Shown here one piece after another: positions 9,033 through 17,321 of a stretch of DNA of 64,000 nt (within the stretch, counting starts at the first letter, position 1; each line of letters opens with the position of its first letter). Origin of the DNA: Leptolyngbya sp. O-77 (GTDB lineage: Bacteria; Cyanobacteriota; Cyanobacteriia; Elainellales; Elainellaceae); assembly GCF_001548395.1 (NCBI RefSeq), contig NZ_AP017367.1, positions 1,587,001 through 1,651,000 on the forward strand, read 5' to 3'. The notes under the pieces are model-generated. The model was not told the DNA's origin and searched no databases. It was given only the letters and a program-made list of their open reading frames with translations. The position numbers and the translations under genes were made by a program.

Positions 9033-9899
9033 TTAGGGGTTGCAGTAGGCACACTGAGCGGGGTCGGCAAAGTCCTGCCCATCGGGATAGCGCACGGTTT
9101 CAGTAAAGCCGCACTGGGCGCAGCGGTAGAGGGCGGCTAGCGTCAGGTTCGTGGGCGCGTGGCAAAGGGCGCAGGGCAATCCGGGCTGGCGATCGCCCAC
9201 ATCGAAACCGGGCGCATGGCACTGGGGGCAAGTCTGTTGCAGCTTGCGGATCAGGTCTTGCGTCGCGAGGGCGATCGCCTTCATCCGCGTGGGGTTCATC
9301 ATGGCCCGCATGTCGGTTTCCAGATGGGCGCGGCCGTGGCGCTTGAGGGTCGCGGTCACGATTTCTCGGAGCTGGTCTTCCTGCGTGATGCCCTTATGGA
9401 TCTCCGTGGGGTCGCTGCCCTCTGCCGCAGGCATCACCACCAGCCCGTGACTGGGAAACCCTGCCGATTGGGCAAATTTCAGCGCTGCCTCCAGGCTGTC
9501 TACCTGCTGATAGCTATAGTTGGTGTCTGGCGTAGCGGCGTGGCCCGCGATCTCCAGCCCATGCCGCCGATCGACCAATAGCACCAGTTCTCGATTGAGC
9601 GGCATGTAGGGCATCAGCGGATGGGGCCCAAAGCTGCCCTCGCTGGCAATCGCCAACTCTGTTCCCAGCGCTGCCCCCAGATGTTCCAGCGCGTGCATTG
9701 CCTTGAGCCGTGCCGTCGCTAGCTGATCTGCCGGCCGCTTGATATCGCGGGTAAACGTACCAAACTGGTCGCTGTCAAACCCATCGGGAACCACGATTTC
9801 TAGCGCGAAGGCGGACGTGAGGAGAGGGGCGATCGCCGCCTCCTTGCGATGCATGGTCGCCAAAATGGCCGTGCGTCCGGTAAACCAGTGGGAAGACAT
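9033..9899 (-). CDS. Conserved protein with C-terminal zinc ribbons (DUF6671-like)
   Basis: 288 aa cytosolic protein with no assigned activity. The N-terminus GRTAILATMHRKEAAIAPLL and the central part (DQFGTFTRDIKRP, then LVVMPAAEGS) match what I recall of the family called DUF6671. The C-terminal 80 residues contain four Cys pairs: CPQC, CALC, CAQC and CAYC, consistent with two zinc ribbons. Start ATG 9899. The gene is monocistronic; the neighbouring genes run the same way but with no obvious functional link. The family name is from memory, so treat it as likely rather than certain. Confidence 0.75.
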   Translation of the reverse strand: MSSHWFTGRTAILATMHRKEAAIAPLLTSAFALEIVVPDGFDSDQFGTFTRDIKRPADQLATARLKAMHALEHLGAALGTELAIASEGSFGPHPLMPYMPLNRELVLLVDRRHGLEIAGHAATPDTNYSYQQVDSLEAALKFAQSAGFPSHGLVVMPAAEGSDPTEIHKGITQEDQLREIVTATLKRHGRAHLETDMRAMMNPTRMKAIALATQDLIRKLQQTCPQCHAPGFDVGDRQPGLPCALCHAPTNLTLAALYRCAQCGFTETVRYPDGQDFADPAQCAYCNP

Positions 9900-9982
9900 C
9901 GGGAAGCATGGGAGAAGGAGTGAAGTCCTGAGGCATTATTTTACCTTACCTGCCCCGCTATGACCGATCCCGCCAGTCCCCA

Positions 9983-10453
9983 TTATTGGGCCACCGTCAC
10001 CGGAAACCGCAGTTCAAACGGCGTAAACGTCCCCGACGTGACGGGGCGGCCGCGCAAGACTAGCTCGTAAGCGCCAGCGCGAGGGAAGGTGACGGTGGCT
10101 CCGGGAATGCCCTGGCGACCTTCGGTGGAAACGGCTTGCAGCGTGGGCGACAGAATGGGCGCATCCCCTTGGCGGCGCGGGCGGGCGTAAACCTCAAGCT
10201 GGCAGGTGCAGGCGGAGAGGGGAATCGTCTGGCCGCCGCGTCGCGCCAGCGCAAACCAGACCTGGCTGGCAACTCCGGCGCGGGGATTGTCTCGCGGCTC
10301 GATATGTACCATGCCGCCGACCTCGCCCGACACCTGCACCTGATGGGCACTGGCCGGATCGATGGGGGGCAGACCAATCCTGCCTGCCGCCATCGACAGA
10401 CCCAGCAGCGCTAGCAGGCTTGCATTACGAACGACGAGAGCAGGATTCTGCAT
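9983..10453 (-). CDS. Small secreted protein, partner of SafE-like gene
   Basis: 156 aa from ATG 10453, which is chosen because AGGAGG stands 7 bases upstream; the frame is open further upstream but would run deep into the preceding gene. An N-terminal hydrophobic segment (ASLLALLGLSMAAG) suggests export. The mature part has ACTCQLEVYARP with a Cys-x-Cys pair and a beta-rich C-terminal domain (GAYELVLRGRPV), reminiscent of YtkA/FixH-like periplasmic domains. Its start overlaps the 3' end of the upstream membrane protein gene by 29 bp, so the two are translationally coupled and probably act together, perhaps in copper or redox handling. That function is inference. Confidence 0.7.
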   Translation of the reverse strand: MQNPALVVRNASLLALLGLSMAAGRIGLPPIDPASAHQVQVSGEVGGMVHIEPRDNPRAGVASQVWFALARRGGQTIPLSACTCQLEVYARPRRQGDAPILSPTLQAVSTEGRQGIPGATVTFPRAGAYELVLRGRPVTSGTFTPFELRFPVTVAQ

Positions 10454-11654
10454 ACCATTCCTCCTGACCAAACCCTTTCCAGACCCAGCGGCCGCGCAGC
10501 AGCAAGACGCTGAGGGTTGCCCCGCTGAGGGCGATCGCCCCTGCCCAGTGCCAGCCTGTGGCCGACACGCCCAGGTAAGTCGAACCAATGGCGATCGCGT
10601 GAATCGTTGCCAGCAGCAGGGCAGTAACCGAAAGCAGGTGCAGTGGCCGCCAGGTTTCCCCCAGCCACTTTTGCGCCCGGTCGAAGCTCGTCAAGGCGGC
10701 GGGGAGCATCGCCAGCAGGGCAACCGCTCCAACGGCGATCGCCCCTTGGTGTTGTGGCAGCATGAAGGCGATCGCCTGCCAGTTCCAGCCCCAGGTATGT
10801 TCCGCCATGTGCAGCGTGTGCGCCGCCGCCAATATAAACGCCCCCACGCCCAGCGCCCGCCGCACCCTTAGCAGCCCACCCCACAGGCGGCTGAGGGGTC
10901 GGGCCACCAGCGCCAGCATCAGGCAGAGCAAACTGGCGTGGCCGGCGAAGTCCGTCATCGCGTCGCCTGTCCGCAGCAGCGTCACAATACCAATGCTCAG
11001 CGTCACCCAGCCGCCCAGTCGATAAAACTGGCTGCGCTGATCGGCGCTCAGCCACGCCGCAGACGTGCCCACACCCAGCATGGTCGGCAGCGTCCCCAGC
11101 CCAAAGGCTAGCATGGTGGCGCTGCCCAGCCAGGGATTGCCCGTGTCGGCCGCCTTGATCTGGGCTGCGTAGAGAAATCCGCAGGGAAACAGACCCCAAA
11201 CCGCGCCAAGCAGCAGGGGTGTAGCCACATGGGAGCGTTTGCCGAGTCGCTGCATCAGGCGACCGAGCCGCTCGTGCAGCCTGCCCGCTATCAGGGGATG
11301 CAGCAGCGGCACCCTGGGCAGCAGGCTCGGCGCAATCTGCACCAGCCCAAACCACACCAGCAGTCCGCCCGTGAGCAGCGCCATCAGCCGCCTGAACAGA
11401 CTACCTACGCCCGCGATTTGCCCGCCAGCCAGCACGACCGAGCCGACTGCACCGATTGCCAGCCCCACCAGCGCATAGCTGAGAATGCGCCCCATGTTCA
11501 AGAGGACGTGAAAAATAAACTGCTGCCAGGGGGTCGGGGGCTTGTCCTGCACCTTTGCCAGGGAAAACGCCGCCGTCAACGGGCCGCACATTCCCACACA
11601 GTGTCCAAAACTCCCCAGAAACCCCAGGGTCATGACTAGCAGCAGATCCACCAT
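10425..11654 (-). CDS. SafE/TauE-like membrane protein fused to ferric-reductase-like domain
   Basis: 409 aa polytopic membrane protein. The N-terminal half matches the sulfite exporter TauE/SafE (UreH-like) group typical of copper or cytochrome-oxidase assembly loci: GSFGHCVGMCGPL at residues 14-26 and GAVWGLFPCGFLYAA around 148-162, each with Cys in a membrane helix. The C-terminal half has His-containing helices (AAHTLHMAEHTWGW, then LLSVTALLLATIHAI) like the ferric-reductase/MsrQ heme-binding fold. Start ATG 11654. It is first of a two-gene unit with the secreted protein at 9983. A combined metal-transport and heme-linked redox role is plausible but not proven. Confidence 0.8.
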   Translation of the reverse strand: MVDLLLVMTLGFLGSFGHCVGMCGPLTAAFSLAKVQDKPPTPWQQFIFHVLLNMGRILSYALVGLAIGAVGSVVLAGGQIAGVGSLFRRLMALLTGGLLVWFGLVQIAPSLLPRVPLLHPLIAGRLHERLGRLMQRLGKRSHVATPLLLGAVWGLFPCGFLYAAQIKAADTGNPWLGSATMLAFGLGTLPTMLGVGTSAAWLSADQRSQFYRLGGWVTLSIGIVTLLRTGDAMTDFAGHASLLCLMLALVARPLSRLWGGLLRVRRALGVGAFILAAAHTLHMAEHTWGWNWQAIAFMLPQHQGAIAVGAVALLAMLPAALTSFDRAQKWLGETWRPLHLLSVTALLLATIHAIAIGSTYLGVSATGWHWAGAIALSGATLSVLLLRGRWVWKGFGQEEWYAESCSRRS

Positions 11655-12025
11655 GCCTGCTCAACGAAACCTGTATGCTGCAACGAAATACATTCCGAAG
11701 TGCTAGCAATTCCCAAGGCACCAGAATTTCATGGCTCCAAACATGAGGATTCTAGACGAGAGAACTCTAGACATAAGGCTGATGTCAGGTGAAAGGGGCC
11801 AAACGGCGCGATCGCCCTTGACGTTTCGAGGCTCTTCTACCCTAACGACCGTCCCGTGGGATGTCAAAAGACGAGCTGTCAAAGTTAGACGGCTAGACGG
11901 CGGGGGGAAATTAGCTGGGGCAGTTCCCCGTCCAGCAACCGTGGTGAGGCTGAGGCTGCTGCGAGATATCTTCCTGTGGATCGGCAGCGGTAAGATGAAG
12001 AAATATTGCTAACTTGAGGCAACCT
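11655..12025. other. Intergenic region between divergent SafE-like gene and grxC
   Basis: About 370 bp between divergent genes. No convincing protein gene or RNA gene. It contains one HIP1-like site and short imperfect palindromes such as CTAGACGAGAGAACTCTAG near 11754-11772. Promoters for both directions should lie here, but no clear consensus boxes were found. Confidence 0.6.
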
Positions 12026-12289
12026 ATGACGGCGAACGTTGAAATTTACACTTGGAGTACCTGTCCGTTTTGCATTCGCGCCAAGGCTCTGCTGAATAAG
12101 AAGGGCGTGGACTTTACGGAATATTGCATCGACGGCGATGAAGCCGCCCGCGCCGAAATGGCAGACCGTGCCAACGGTCGCCGTTCCCTGCCGCAGATCT
12201 TCATTGATGGCGTTCACGTTGGCGGCTGCGACGACCTGCACGCGCTGGATCGGCAGGGCAAGCTAGACGCAATGCTGGCAGGGGTCTGA
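12026..12289 (+). CDS. grxC: Glutaredoxin 3
   Basis: Small glutathione-dependent dithiol oxidoreductase, 87 aa from ATG 12026. GAGG lies about 8 bases upstream of this ATG; an in-frame TTG at 12014 is less likely. The redox site CPFC is at residues 13-16, followed by the glutathione-binding SLPQIFIDG (cis-Pro) and GGCDDL. Reduces protein disulfides and glutathione-mixed disulfides in the cytosol. It is followed 142 bp downstream by gshB on the same strand, the standard cyanobacterial grxC-gshB pairing, which links supply and use of glutathione. Confidence 0.96.
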   Translation: MTANVEIYTWSTCPFCIRAKALLNKKGVDFTEYCIDGDEAARAEMADRANGRRSLPQIFIDGVHVGGCDDLHALDRQGKLDAMLAGV

Positions 12290-12431
12290 GCAAGAGAGGC
12301 GGAGGGGCAAAGCGCTGGCTTGATGTCTGGGCGATCGGCCACCCCGCTCTCTTGCGCTCTGCCGCTGCCTCGCGCTGTTCTGCCCTTCGGTTCACGTCCT
12401 CAATCCCCGACTTGATTTCCCGACTTCATTT

Positions 12432-13406
12432 ATGAAACTTGCTTTCATCATTGATCCAATCCACCGCCTCGATCCTGGCCACGATACCAGCGTGGCGCTG
12501 ATGGAGGCGGCGCAGCAGATGGGACATGAGGTGTGGATTACGGAGGCGAATCGGCTGTCGGTGGTGGGCGGCAGGGCTTATGCTCAGCTTCAGCCCGTGT
12601 GGTTGGTTCCGGTCGAACTGGTAGAAGGGCGCTGGGTGGCGGCGGAGGCGTGGTTTGAACTGGGCGATCGCCAGTTTTTGCCGCTAGACAGCCTGGATGC
12701 GGTGTTCATGCGGACTGATCCGCCTGTGGATATTCCCTATCTGTATGCCACCTACGTTCTAGACTATGTGAATCCAGATAGGACGTGGGTGATCAATTCC
12801 CCGGCGGGGCTGCGGGCAGCTAATGAAAAGATGTATGCGCTGCAATTTACGGGAGCGATTCCTGAAACCATCGTCACCGCCGACAAGCAGGTGATTCGCG
12901 AGTTTGTGGAGCGGCAGGGCGCAGCCGTGATGAAGCCGCTTGGAGGCAAGGCAGGCGAGGGGATTTTGTTTGCCGAACCGGGCGATCGCAATCTAAACTC
13001 GCTGATCGAAATCAGCACCCAGCAGTTTCGCTTTCCGATCATGGTGCAGGAATATCTGCCTGCGGCAAAAGACGGCGACAAGCGCGTGATTTTGCTGAAT
13101 GGCGAACCGATTGGAGCCGTCAACCGCATCCCCACAGGCAAAGAATTTCGCGGCAATATGGCGGTGGGCGGGCGCGTAGCAGCGGTGGAGATTACCGAGC
13201 GCGATCGCCAAATTTGTGAACAGCTTGCCCCGGCTCTGCGCCGCGACGGGCTAGTCTTCGTGGGCATCGACATCATCGGCGGCCACCTTACCGAAGTCAA
13301 CGTCACCAGCCCTACTGGCATTCGAGAAATCGATCGGCTCAACGACGTTCGCCTGGGACAGCAGGTCATGGACTGGCTGAGTCGGCAATTGGGCACAGAA
13401 CGTTAG
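12432..13406 (+). CDS. gshB: Glutathione synthetase
   Basis: ATP-grasp ligase that joins gamma-glutamylcysteine and glycine to make glutathione. 324 aa, usual for prokaryotic GshB. Recognisable stretches: N-terminal MKLAFIIDPIHRLDPGHDTS, the FMRTDPPVD loop, the ATP-binding core with VMKPLGGKAGEGI around residues 162-174, and C-terminal EVNVTSPTGIREID. Start ATG 12432. Sits behind grxC and probably shares its transcript. No anomalies. Confidence 0.98.
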   Translation: MKLAFIIDPIHRLDPGHDTSVALMEAAQQMGHEVWITEANRLSVVGGRAYAQLQPVWLVPVELVEGRWVAAEAWFELGDRQFLPLDSLDAVFMRTDPPVDIPYLYATYVLDYVNPDRTWVINSPAGLRAANEKMYALQFTGAIPETIVTADKQVIREFVERQGAAVMKPLGGKAGEGILFAEPGDRNLNSLIEISTQQFRFPIMVQEYLPAAKDGDKRVILLNGEPIGAVNRIPTGKEFRGNMAVGGRVAAVEITERDRQICEQLAPALRRDGLVFVGIDIIGGHLTEVNVTSPTGIREIDRLNDVRLGQQVMDWLSRQLGTER

Positions 13407-13660
13407 CTCGTCCTGATAGTAGTCTGTGATTTCTGCATTACCACACCGCTATCTCTAGTATCCCAAACTACAATCCGGGGTGATGTGTTCTAGTAGGGTC
13501 AAATATTGGGATTTGTAAAGCTCCTGGCTCTAAAGGGCTGAATATTTTAGAAACAGGGCATTTTTTCGGAGTATGCAGCAGTTACCCAGATTTTGTAGTA
13601 CGCCTGTATGGGTTATTCTGTTTCCGTTCGCTCAATTTTGTTAGCAATGAGGTGAGTTGG

Positions 13661-14755
13661 ATGAGTCAGTTGTGGTATCCGTCGGGGCGATCGCCCCTGA
13701 AACGACGCAAGTTTTTACAGTATGGGGCGATCGCCGCTGGCACAGGTCTTGTTGCTGCCTGCGCCTCTCAAGCACCAACCTCGACCGAAGCGCCGGCCAG
13801 TCCTGCGGCTGGTGCTAGCCCTGCGTCCGGTGAGCTAACCAAAATCACCTACGGCACCAACTGGTATGCCCAGGCAGAACACGGCGGCTTCTATCAGGCG
13901 GTTGCCACGGGCTTATACAAAGATGCAGGGCTGGATGTAACCATTAGCATGGGCGGGCCCCAGGTCAACGGCACGCAGTTGCTCATGGGCGGCGCGATCG
14001 ACTTTTTTATGGGCTACGCCGCCGATGCCATCAAGGCCGTCGAAGAGGGCATCCCCAAAGTCACTGTTGCCGCCATCTTCCAAAAGGACCCGCAAATCCT
14101 GATGGCGCACCCCGGCACGGCCGACTCGCTCGAAGACCTGAAGGGTCGCCCCATTTTTGTCTCCTCTTCGGCAAACGTGACCTATTGGCCGTTTTTGAGA
14201 GCCAAGTTTGGGTTCACCGACGACCAGAAGCGACCCTACAATTTCAACCCCGGCCCATTTTTGCAAGACAAGCAAACCGCGCAGCAAGGCTATCTCAGTT
14301 CCGAGCCGCTGGCGATTAAAAAAGAAGGCGGCTTCGACCCCGTGGTATTTCTGATAGCAGACTACGGCTACGAACCGTATTCCACAACCATCGAGTGCAA
14401 GCGCGAACTGGTCGAAAGCAACCCCGACCTAGTGCAGCGGTTTGTGGATGCCTCCATCAAGGGCTGGTACAGCTATCTCTATGGCGATCCATCGCCGGGT
14501 AACGAGCTGATCAAGAAAGATAACCCGGAGATGACCGATGAGCAAATCGCCTATGGCATTGAGAAGATGAAGGAATACGGCATTGTCGATTCGGGCGACG
14601 CACAGGTGAAAGGCATCGGCGCAATGACCGAGGAACGCTGGAAATCCTTCTTTGACACGATGGCAGCAGAGGGTGTGTTTAAGCCAGAAACCGACTATAC
14701 CCAGGCCTACACGCTCCAATTTGTCAACAAAGGCCCGGATGCGTATAAGGTCTAA
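13661..14755 (+). CDS. ABC transporter substrate-binding lipoprotein (NMT1/THI5-like)
   Basis: Periplasmic solute-binding protein, 364 aa from ATG 13661, which is preceded by AGGTGAG; a GTG at 13652 is possible. The N-terminus combines a twin-arginine motif (KRRKFLQ, RR at 15-16) with a lipobox VAAC (Cys 34), so it is predicted to be a Tat-exported lipoprotein. The mature part is NMT1/THI5-like (TYGTNWYAQAEHGGFYQAVATG), a fold used for pyrimidine, riboflavin, nitrate and sulfonate uptake. It heads a set with an ABC ATPase and permease, followed by a cytosine-deaminase-like enzyme, so a pyrimidine or similar amino-heterocycle is the best guess for the ligand. Confidence 0.88.
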   Translation: MSQLWYPSGRSPLKRRKFLQYGAIAAGTGLVAACASQAPTSTEAPASPAAGASPASGELTKITYGTNWYAQAEHGGFYQAVATGLYKDAGLDVTISMGGPQVNGTQLLMGGAIDFFMGYAADAIKAVEEGIPKVTVAAIFQKDPQILMAHPGTADSLEDLKGRPIFVSSSANVTYWPFLRAKFGFTDDQKRPYNFNPGPFLQDKQTAQQGYLSSEPLAIKKEGGFDPVVFLIADYGYEPYSTTIECKRELVESNPDLVQRFVDASIKGWYSYLYGDPSPGNELIKKDNPEMTDEQIAYGIEKMKEYGIVDSGDAQVKGIGAMTEERWKSFFDTMAAEGVFKPETDYTQAYTLQFVNKGPDAYKV

Positions 14756-14881
14756 GTCGAGTACGGTGTAAATGAAGCGCAGCAGGTGTAGCGGATCTGG
14801 CGCAACTGGTTCCGCTGCCCTGCCGCCTAACTAGGCTTATGCAACTGGTCTCGCTCCACTAGTTTTAAGGAACCCCATCGC

Positions 14882-15690
14882 ATGAACACCCCAGCGGCGT
14901 TTACGCTTAGCGATGTCAGTAAGGTCTATTCCAACGGCACGGTGGCGCTGCAAAACCTCGACCTGACGGTGCAGGAGGGGCAGTTTGTCAGCCTGTTGGG
15001 CCCGTCGGGCTGTGGCAAAAGCACCGTGCTGCGGATGGTAGCAGGGCTGGGCAAGATGAGTTCGGGTAATTTGTACTGGGGCGGCAGTTCCCAGCGGAAG
15101 CTGGCCTACGTCTTTCAAGAGGCGGCGCTCATGCCCTGGGCAACGGTGGAAGACAACGTGGCGCTGCCGCTGAAGCTGTCGGGCCTCGAAAAAGCGCGGC
15201 GCGGGAGGCGGTGCAGGAGGCGATCGCCCTGGTGGCCCTGCAAGGATTTGAAAAAGCCTACCCGCGAGAACTCTCTGGCGGAATGCGGATGCGCGTCTCC
15301 ATCGCCCGCGCCCTGGTGACAAAGCCGGAAATCTTGCTGATGGACGAACCCTTTGGGGCGCTGGACGAAATGACCCGCAGCAAGCTCAACAGCGACCTGC
15401 TGAACCTCTGGGAGCAGAAGCAGTGGACGGTGGTGTTTGTGACCCACAATATCTACGAAGCGGTGTACCTGTCGAATCGCGTGGTGGTGATGGCGGCGCG
15501 TCCGGGGCGCGTGGTGGCAGACGTGGCGATCGCCGCTCCCTATCCCCGCACCGAAGAGTTTCGCACTACGCCGCTGTTTAACGACTACTGCCGCGACATT
15601 TCCCACAGCCTGTCTCGTGCCGCTGGTCAGCCTTCGACCTTGCATCCCAACGGCAGCGTTTCACCCAGCGTCGTGAACCAGCCTGCATAG
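14882..15690 (+). pseudogene. ABC transporter ATPase, split by one-base frameshift
   Basis: ATP-binding subunit of the importer (NrtD/SsuB/TauB type). The frame from ATG 14882 carries Walker A GPSGCGKST and the Q-loop (VFQEAALMPW), then goes out of frame. The frame starting near 15190 carries the signature LSGGMRMRVSIARAL, Walker B ILLMDEPFGALDE and the H-loop FVTHNIYEA to the stop at 15690. The switch falls at GAAAAAG (15188-15194): restoring one A to the A5 run gives a continuous L-E-K-S-A-A-R-E-A-V. All catalytic motifs are otherwise intact. It may be a recent mutation, an assembly error, or a -1 slip on AAA. As written the gene gives no complete ATPase. Confidence 0.88.
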
Positions 15691-15737
15691 CGCTAGCCCG
15701 ATTTCGCGCCAACCTGATTTCATAAGGCAGCATTCCG

Positions 15738-16622
15738 ATGGCCAATCTGTTTGACGTATCTCGCCAGCCCGAAGCCTCTGCCCCATCCTCGGAGTTTGGT
15801 CAACCGTCCCAACTGCAACGCCTGCTCTCGCCCGATATCCTGGCTCCGATTATCGTGGGCCTGTTGATGCTGGCGCTGTGGGAAATTGGCGTGCGCCTGA
15901 CTAACACACCGCCCTACATCCTGCCAGGGCCGATTCTGGTGCTGCAAACGCTGGTGCAGGAATGGGGGACGCTGTTCCCCTCGCTGCTGATCACGATGAA
16001 AATCACGCTGTTTGCCTTCCTGGCAGCGGTGGTGTCGGGCCTGCTGGTTTCTGTACTGTTTACCCAGAGCAAGTGGATCGAGCGCAGCTTCTTTCCCTAC
16101 GCGGTGATTTTGCAGACGACCCCGATTGTGGCGATCGCCCCGCTAATCATCCTCTGGGTGCGGCAGTTGGTTCCGGGTAATGCGTCTACCTTTGTGTCTC
16201 TGGTCATCTGCGCGTGGCTGGTTGCCTTTTTTCCCATCCTGTCGAACACCACGCTGGGGCTAAACAGCGCCGACCACAACCTGATTAACCTGTTCCAGCT
16301 CTATCGCGCCTCGCGCTGGCAAACCCTGCGCTATCTGCGGCTGCCCAGCGCCCTACCCTACTTCCTCGGCGGTCTGCGAATCAGCGGCGGACTGGCGCTC
16401 ATCGGCGCGGTGGTGGCAGAATTTGTCGCGGGCACAGGCGGCACTAGCTCTGGGCTGGCCTACCAAATCCTGATCTCCAGCTTCAACCTCCAGATTCCCC
16501 GCATGTTTGCTGCCCTCTTGCTGACCACCGTGCTGGGCATCCTAATTTTTGTCTTGCTAACGATGCTTTCCGACCGCCTCCTGCGCCACTGGCACGAAAG
16601 CGCTGTCCGCCGAGAAAATTAG
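15738..16622 (+). CDS. ABC transporter permease
   Basis: Inner-membrane permease of 294 aa, BPD_transp_1 family as in nitrate/sulfonate/taurine/pyrimidine importers. About six hydrophobic helices are visible, beginning with ILAPIIVGLLMLALWEIGV near residue 35. The cytoplasmic EAA-type coupling loop is in the middle (around residue 190, YRASRWQTLRYLRLPSALPY). Start ATG 15738. It lies 47 bp after the frameshifted ATPase gene and completes the binding protein-ATPase-permease set; a functional transporter would need the ATPase frame to be intact or replaced in trans. Confidence 0.92.
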   Translation: MANLFDVSRQPEASAPSSEFGQPSQLQRLLSPDILAPIIVGLLMLALWEIGVRLTNTPPYILPGPILVLQTLVQEWGTLFPSLLITMKITLFAFLAAVVSGLLVSVLFTQSKWIERSFFPYAVILQTTPIVAIAPLIILWVRQLVPGNASTFVSLVICAWLVAFFPILSNTTLGLNSADHNLINLFQLYRASRWQTLRYLRLPSALPYFLGGLRISGGLALIGAVVAEFVAGTGGTSSGLAYQILISSFNLQIPRMFAALLLTTVLGILIFVLLTMLSDRLLRHWHESAVRREN

Positions 16623-16624
16623 CG

Positions 16625-16796
16625 CAGTGGCTCGTAGTAAGCGCTTCAGCGCTAAAGCGCTTATTACCAACCTAAGTTCTAGCTGTGACGTAGCACTAGG
16701 ATGATGTTTTCAGTGGCTCGTAGTAAGCGCTTCAGCGCTAAAGCGCTTATTACCAACCTAAGTTCTAGCTGTGACGTAGCACTAGGATGATGTTTT
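16625..16796. repeat. Two tandem 86-bp copies of a palindromic CTAG-ended repeat
   Basis: Two nearly identical direct copies at 16625-16710 and 16711-16796. Each starts CAGTGGCTCGTAGTAAGCGC, carries the palindromic core around AGCGCTAAAGCGC, continues ACCAACCTAAGTTCTAG, and ends TGTGACGTAGCACTAGGATG. Related single copies lie at 32595-32705 and, in the opposite orientation, at 55210-55300. The second copy runs into the 3' end of the DUF2087 gene and contains its stop codon. Confidence 0.92.
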
Positions 16797-17069
16797 TGGG
16801 GGCAGCCAGTAGGCAGAGCCGTTGCGTTCCCGCTGGAGCAGGCCATGTTCAAACAGTTCGCGGCGGAGTAGAGCCGGGTCGCAGAACGTGTGATGTTCAT
16901 TGAGGAGCTGGTTTACCTCGCGTTCGGTGTAGGTTCTGCCCGCAGCGAATTTTTCAGCCAGATACCACAGTACCAGCGTTTGCACCCGCGCTCGATTGCG
17001 CTTGGACGGCCAGCGCGTCACCCGGCCCTGATCATCCAGGTAGGGCTGGAGTTCTGTAAAGTCGATCAT
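16782..17069 (-). CDS. DUF2087 domain protein
   Basis: 95 aa protein matching DUF2087: RVTRWPSKRNRARVQ, then YLAEKFAAGRTYTEREVNQL, then HTFCDPALLRRELFEHGLL and YWLPP. The fold is a winged-helix-like module often attached to regulators, so a DNA-binding or regulatory role is possible, but none is shown here. Start ATG 17069. The last codons and the TAG stop come from the terminus (CTAGTGC on this strand) of the adjacent 86-bp repeat, so the natural C-terminus may have been altered by repeat insertion. Confidence 0.88.
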   Translation of the reverse strand: MIDFTELQPYLDDQGRVTRWPSKRNRARVQTLVLWYLAEKFAAGRTYTEREVNQLLNEHHTFCDPALLRRELFEHGLLQRERNGSAYWLPPKTSS

Positions 17070-17321
17070 TTCATCCCGCTCCTCCGTCTAATTTGGGATT
17101 TTGGATTGGCGATTTTGGCGCATGATCTAAAGGGCACCTCGAAACATACCAATCCTGCGCTCCCAAGCAATCCTACACGCCTAAGCAACGATATCTCGTC
17201 GATTGGAGTAGTTCAACTGCCCCGATCCCGGATTTATCGAAGTGCCCTAAAGCTGGTTTTGCGATAGTTGCGATAGTTTTGCGAACTGCCAGCCAATCCT
17301 CAATTTCCTAATTTCTACACG

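Noticed and set aside
8891..9082. 63-codon minus-strand frame at the IS right end as the missing histidine kinase half
   Set aside because: No H box or sensor motif; it overlaps the zinc-ribbon gene end and the IS end, so it is a chance frame.
13560..13580. NtcA site GTA-N8-TAC upstream of the transporter
   Set aside because: The nearest match has N9 spacing and lacks a placed -10 box.
13407..13660. TPP or other riboswitch before the pyrimidine-type transporter
   Set aside because: I looked for the TPP conserved core and found none; no other known motif fits.
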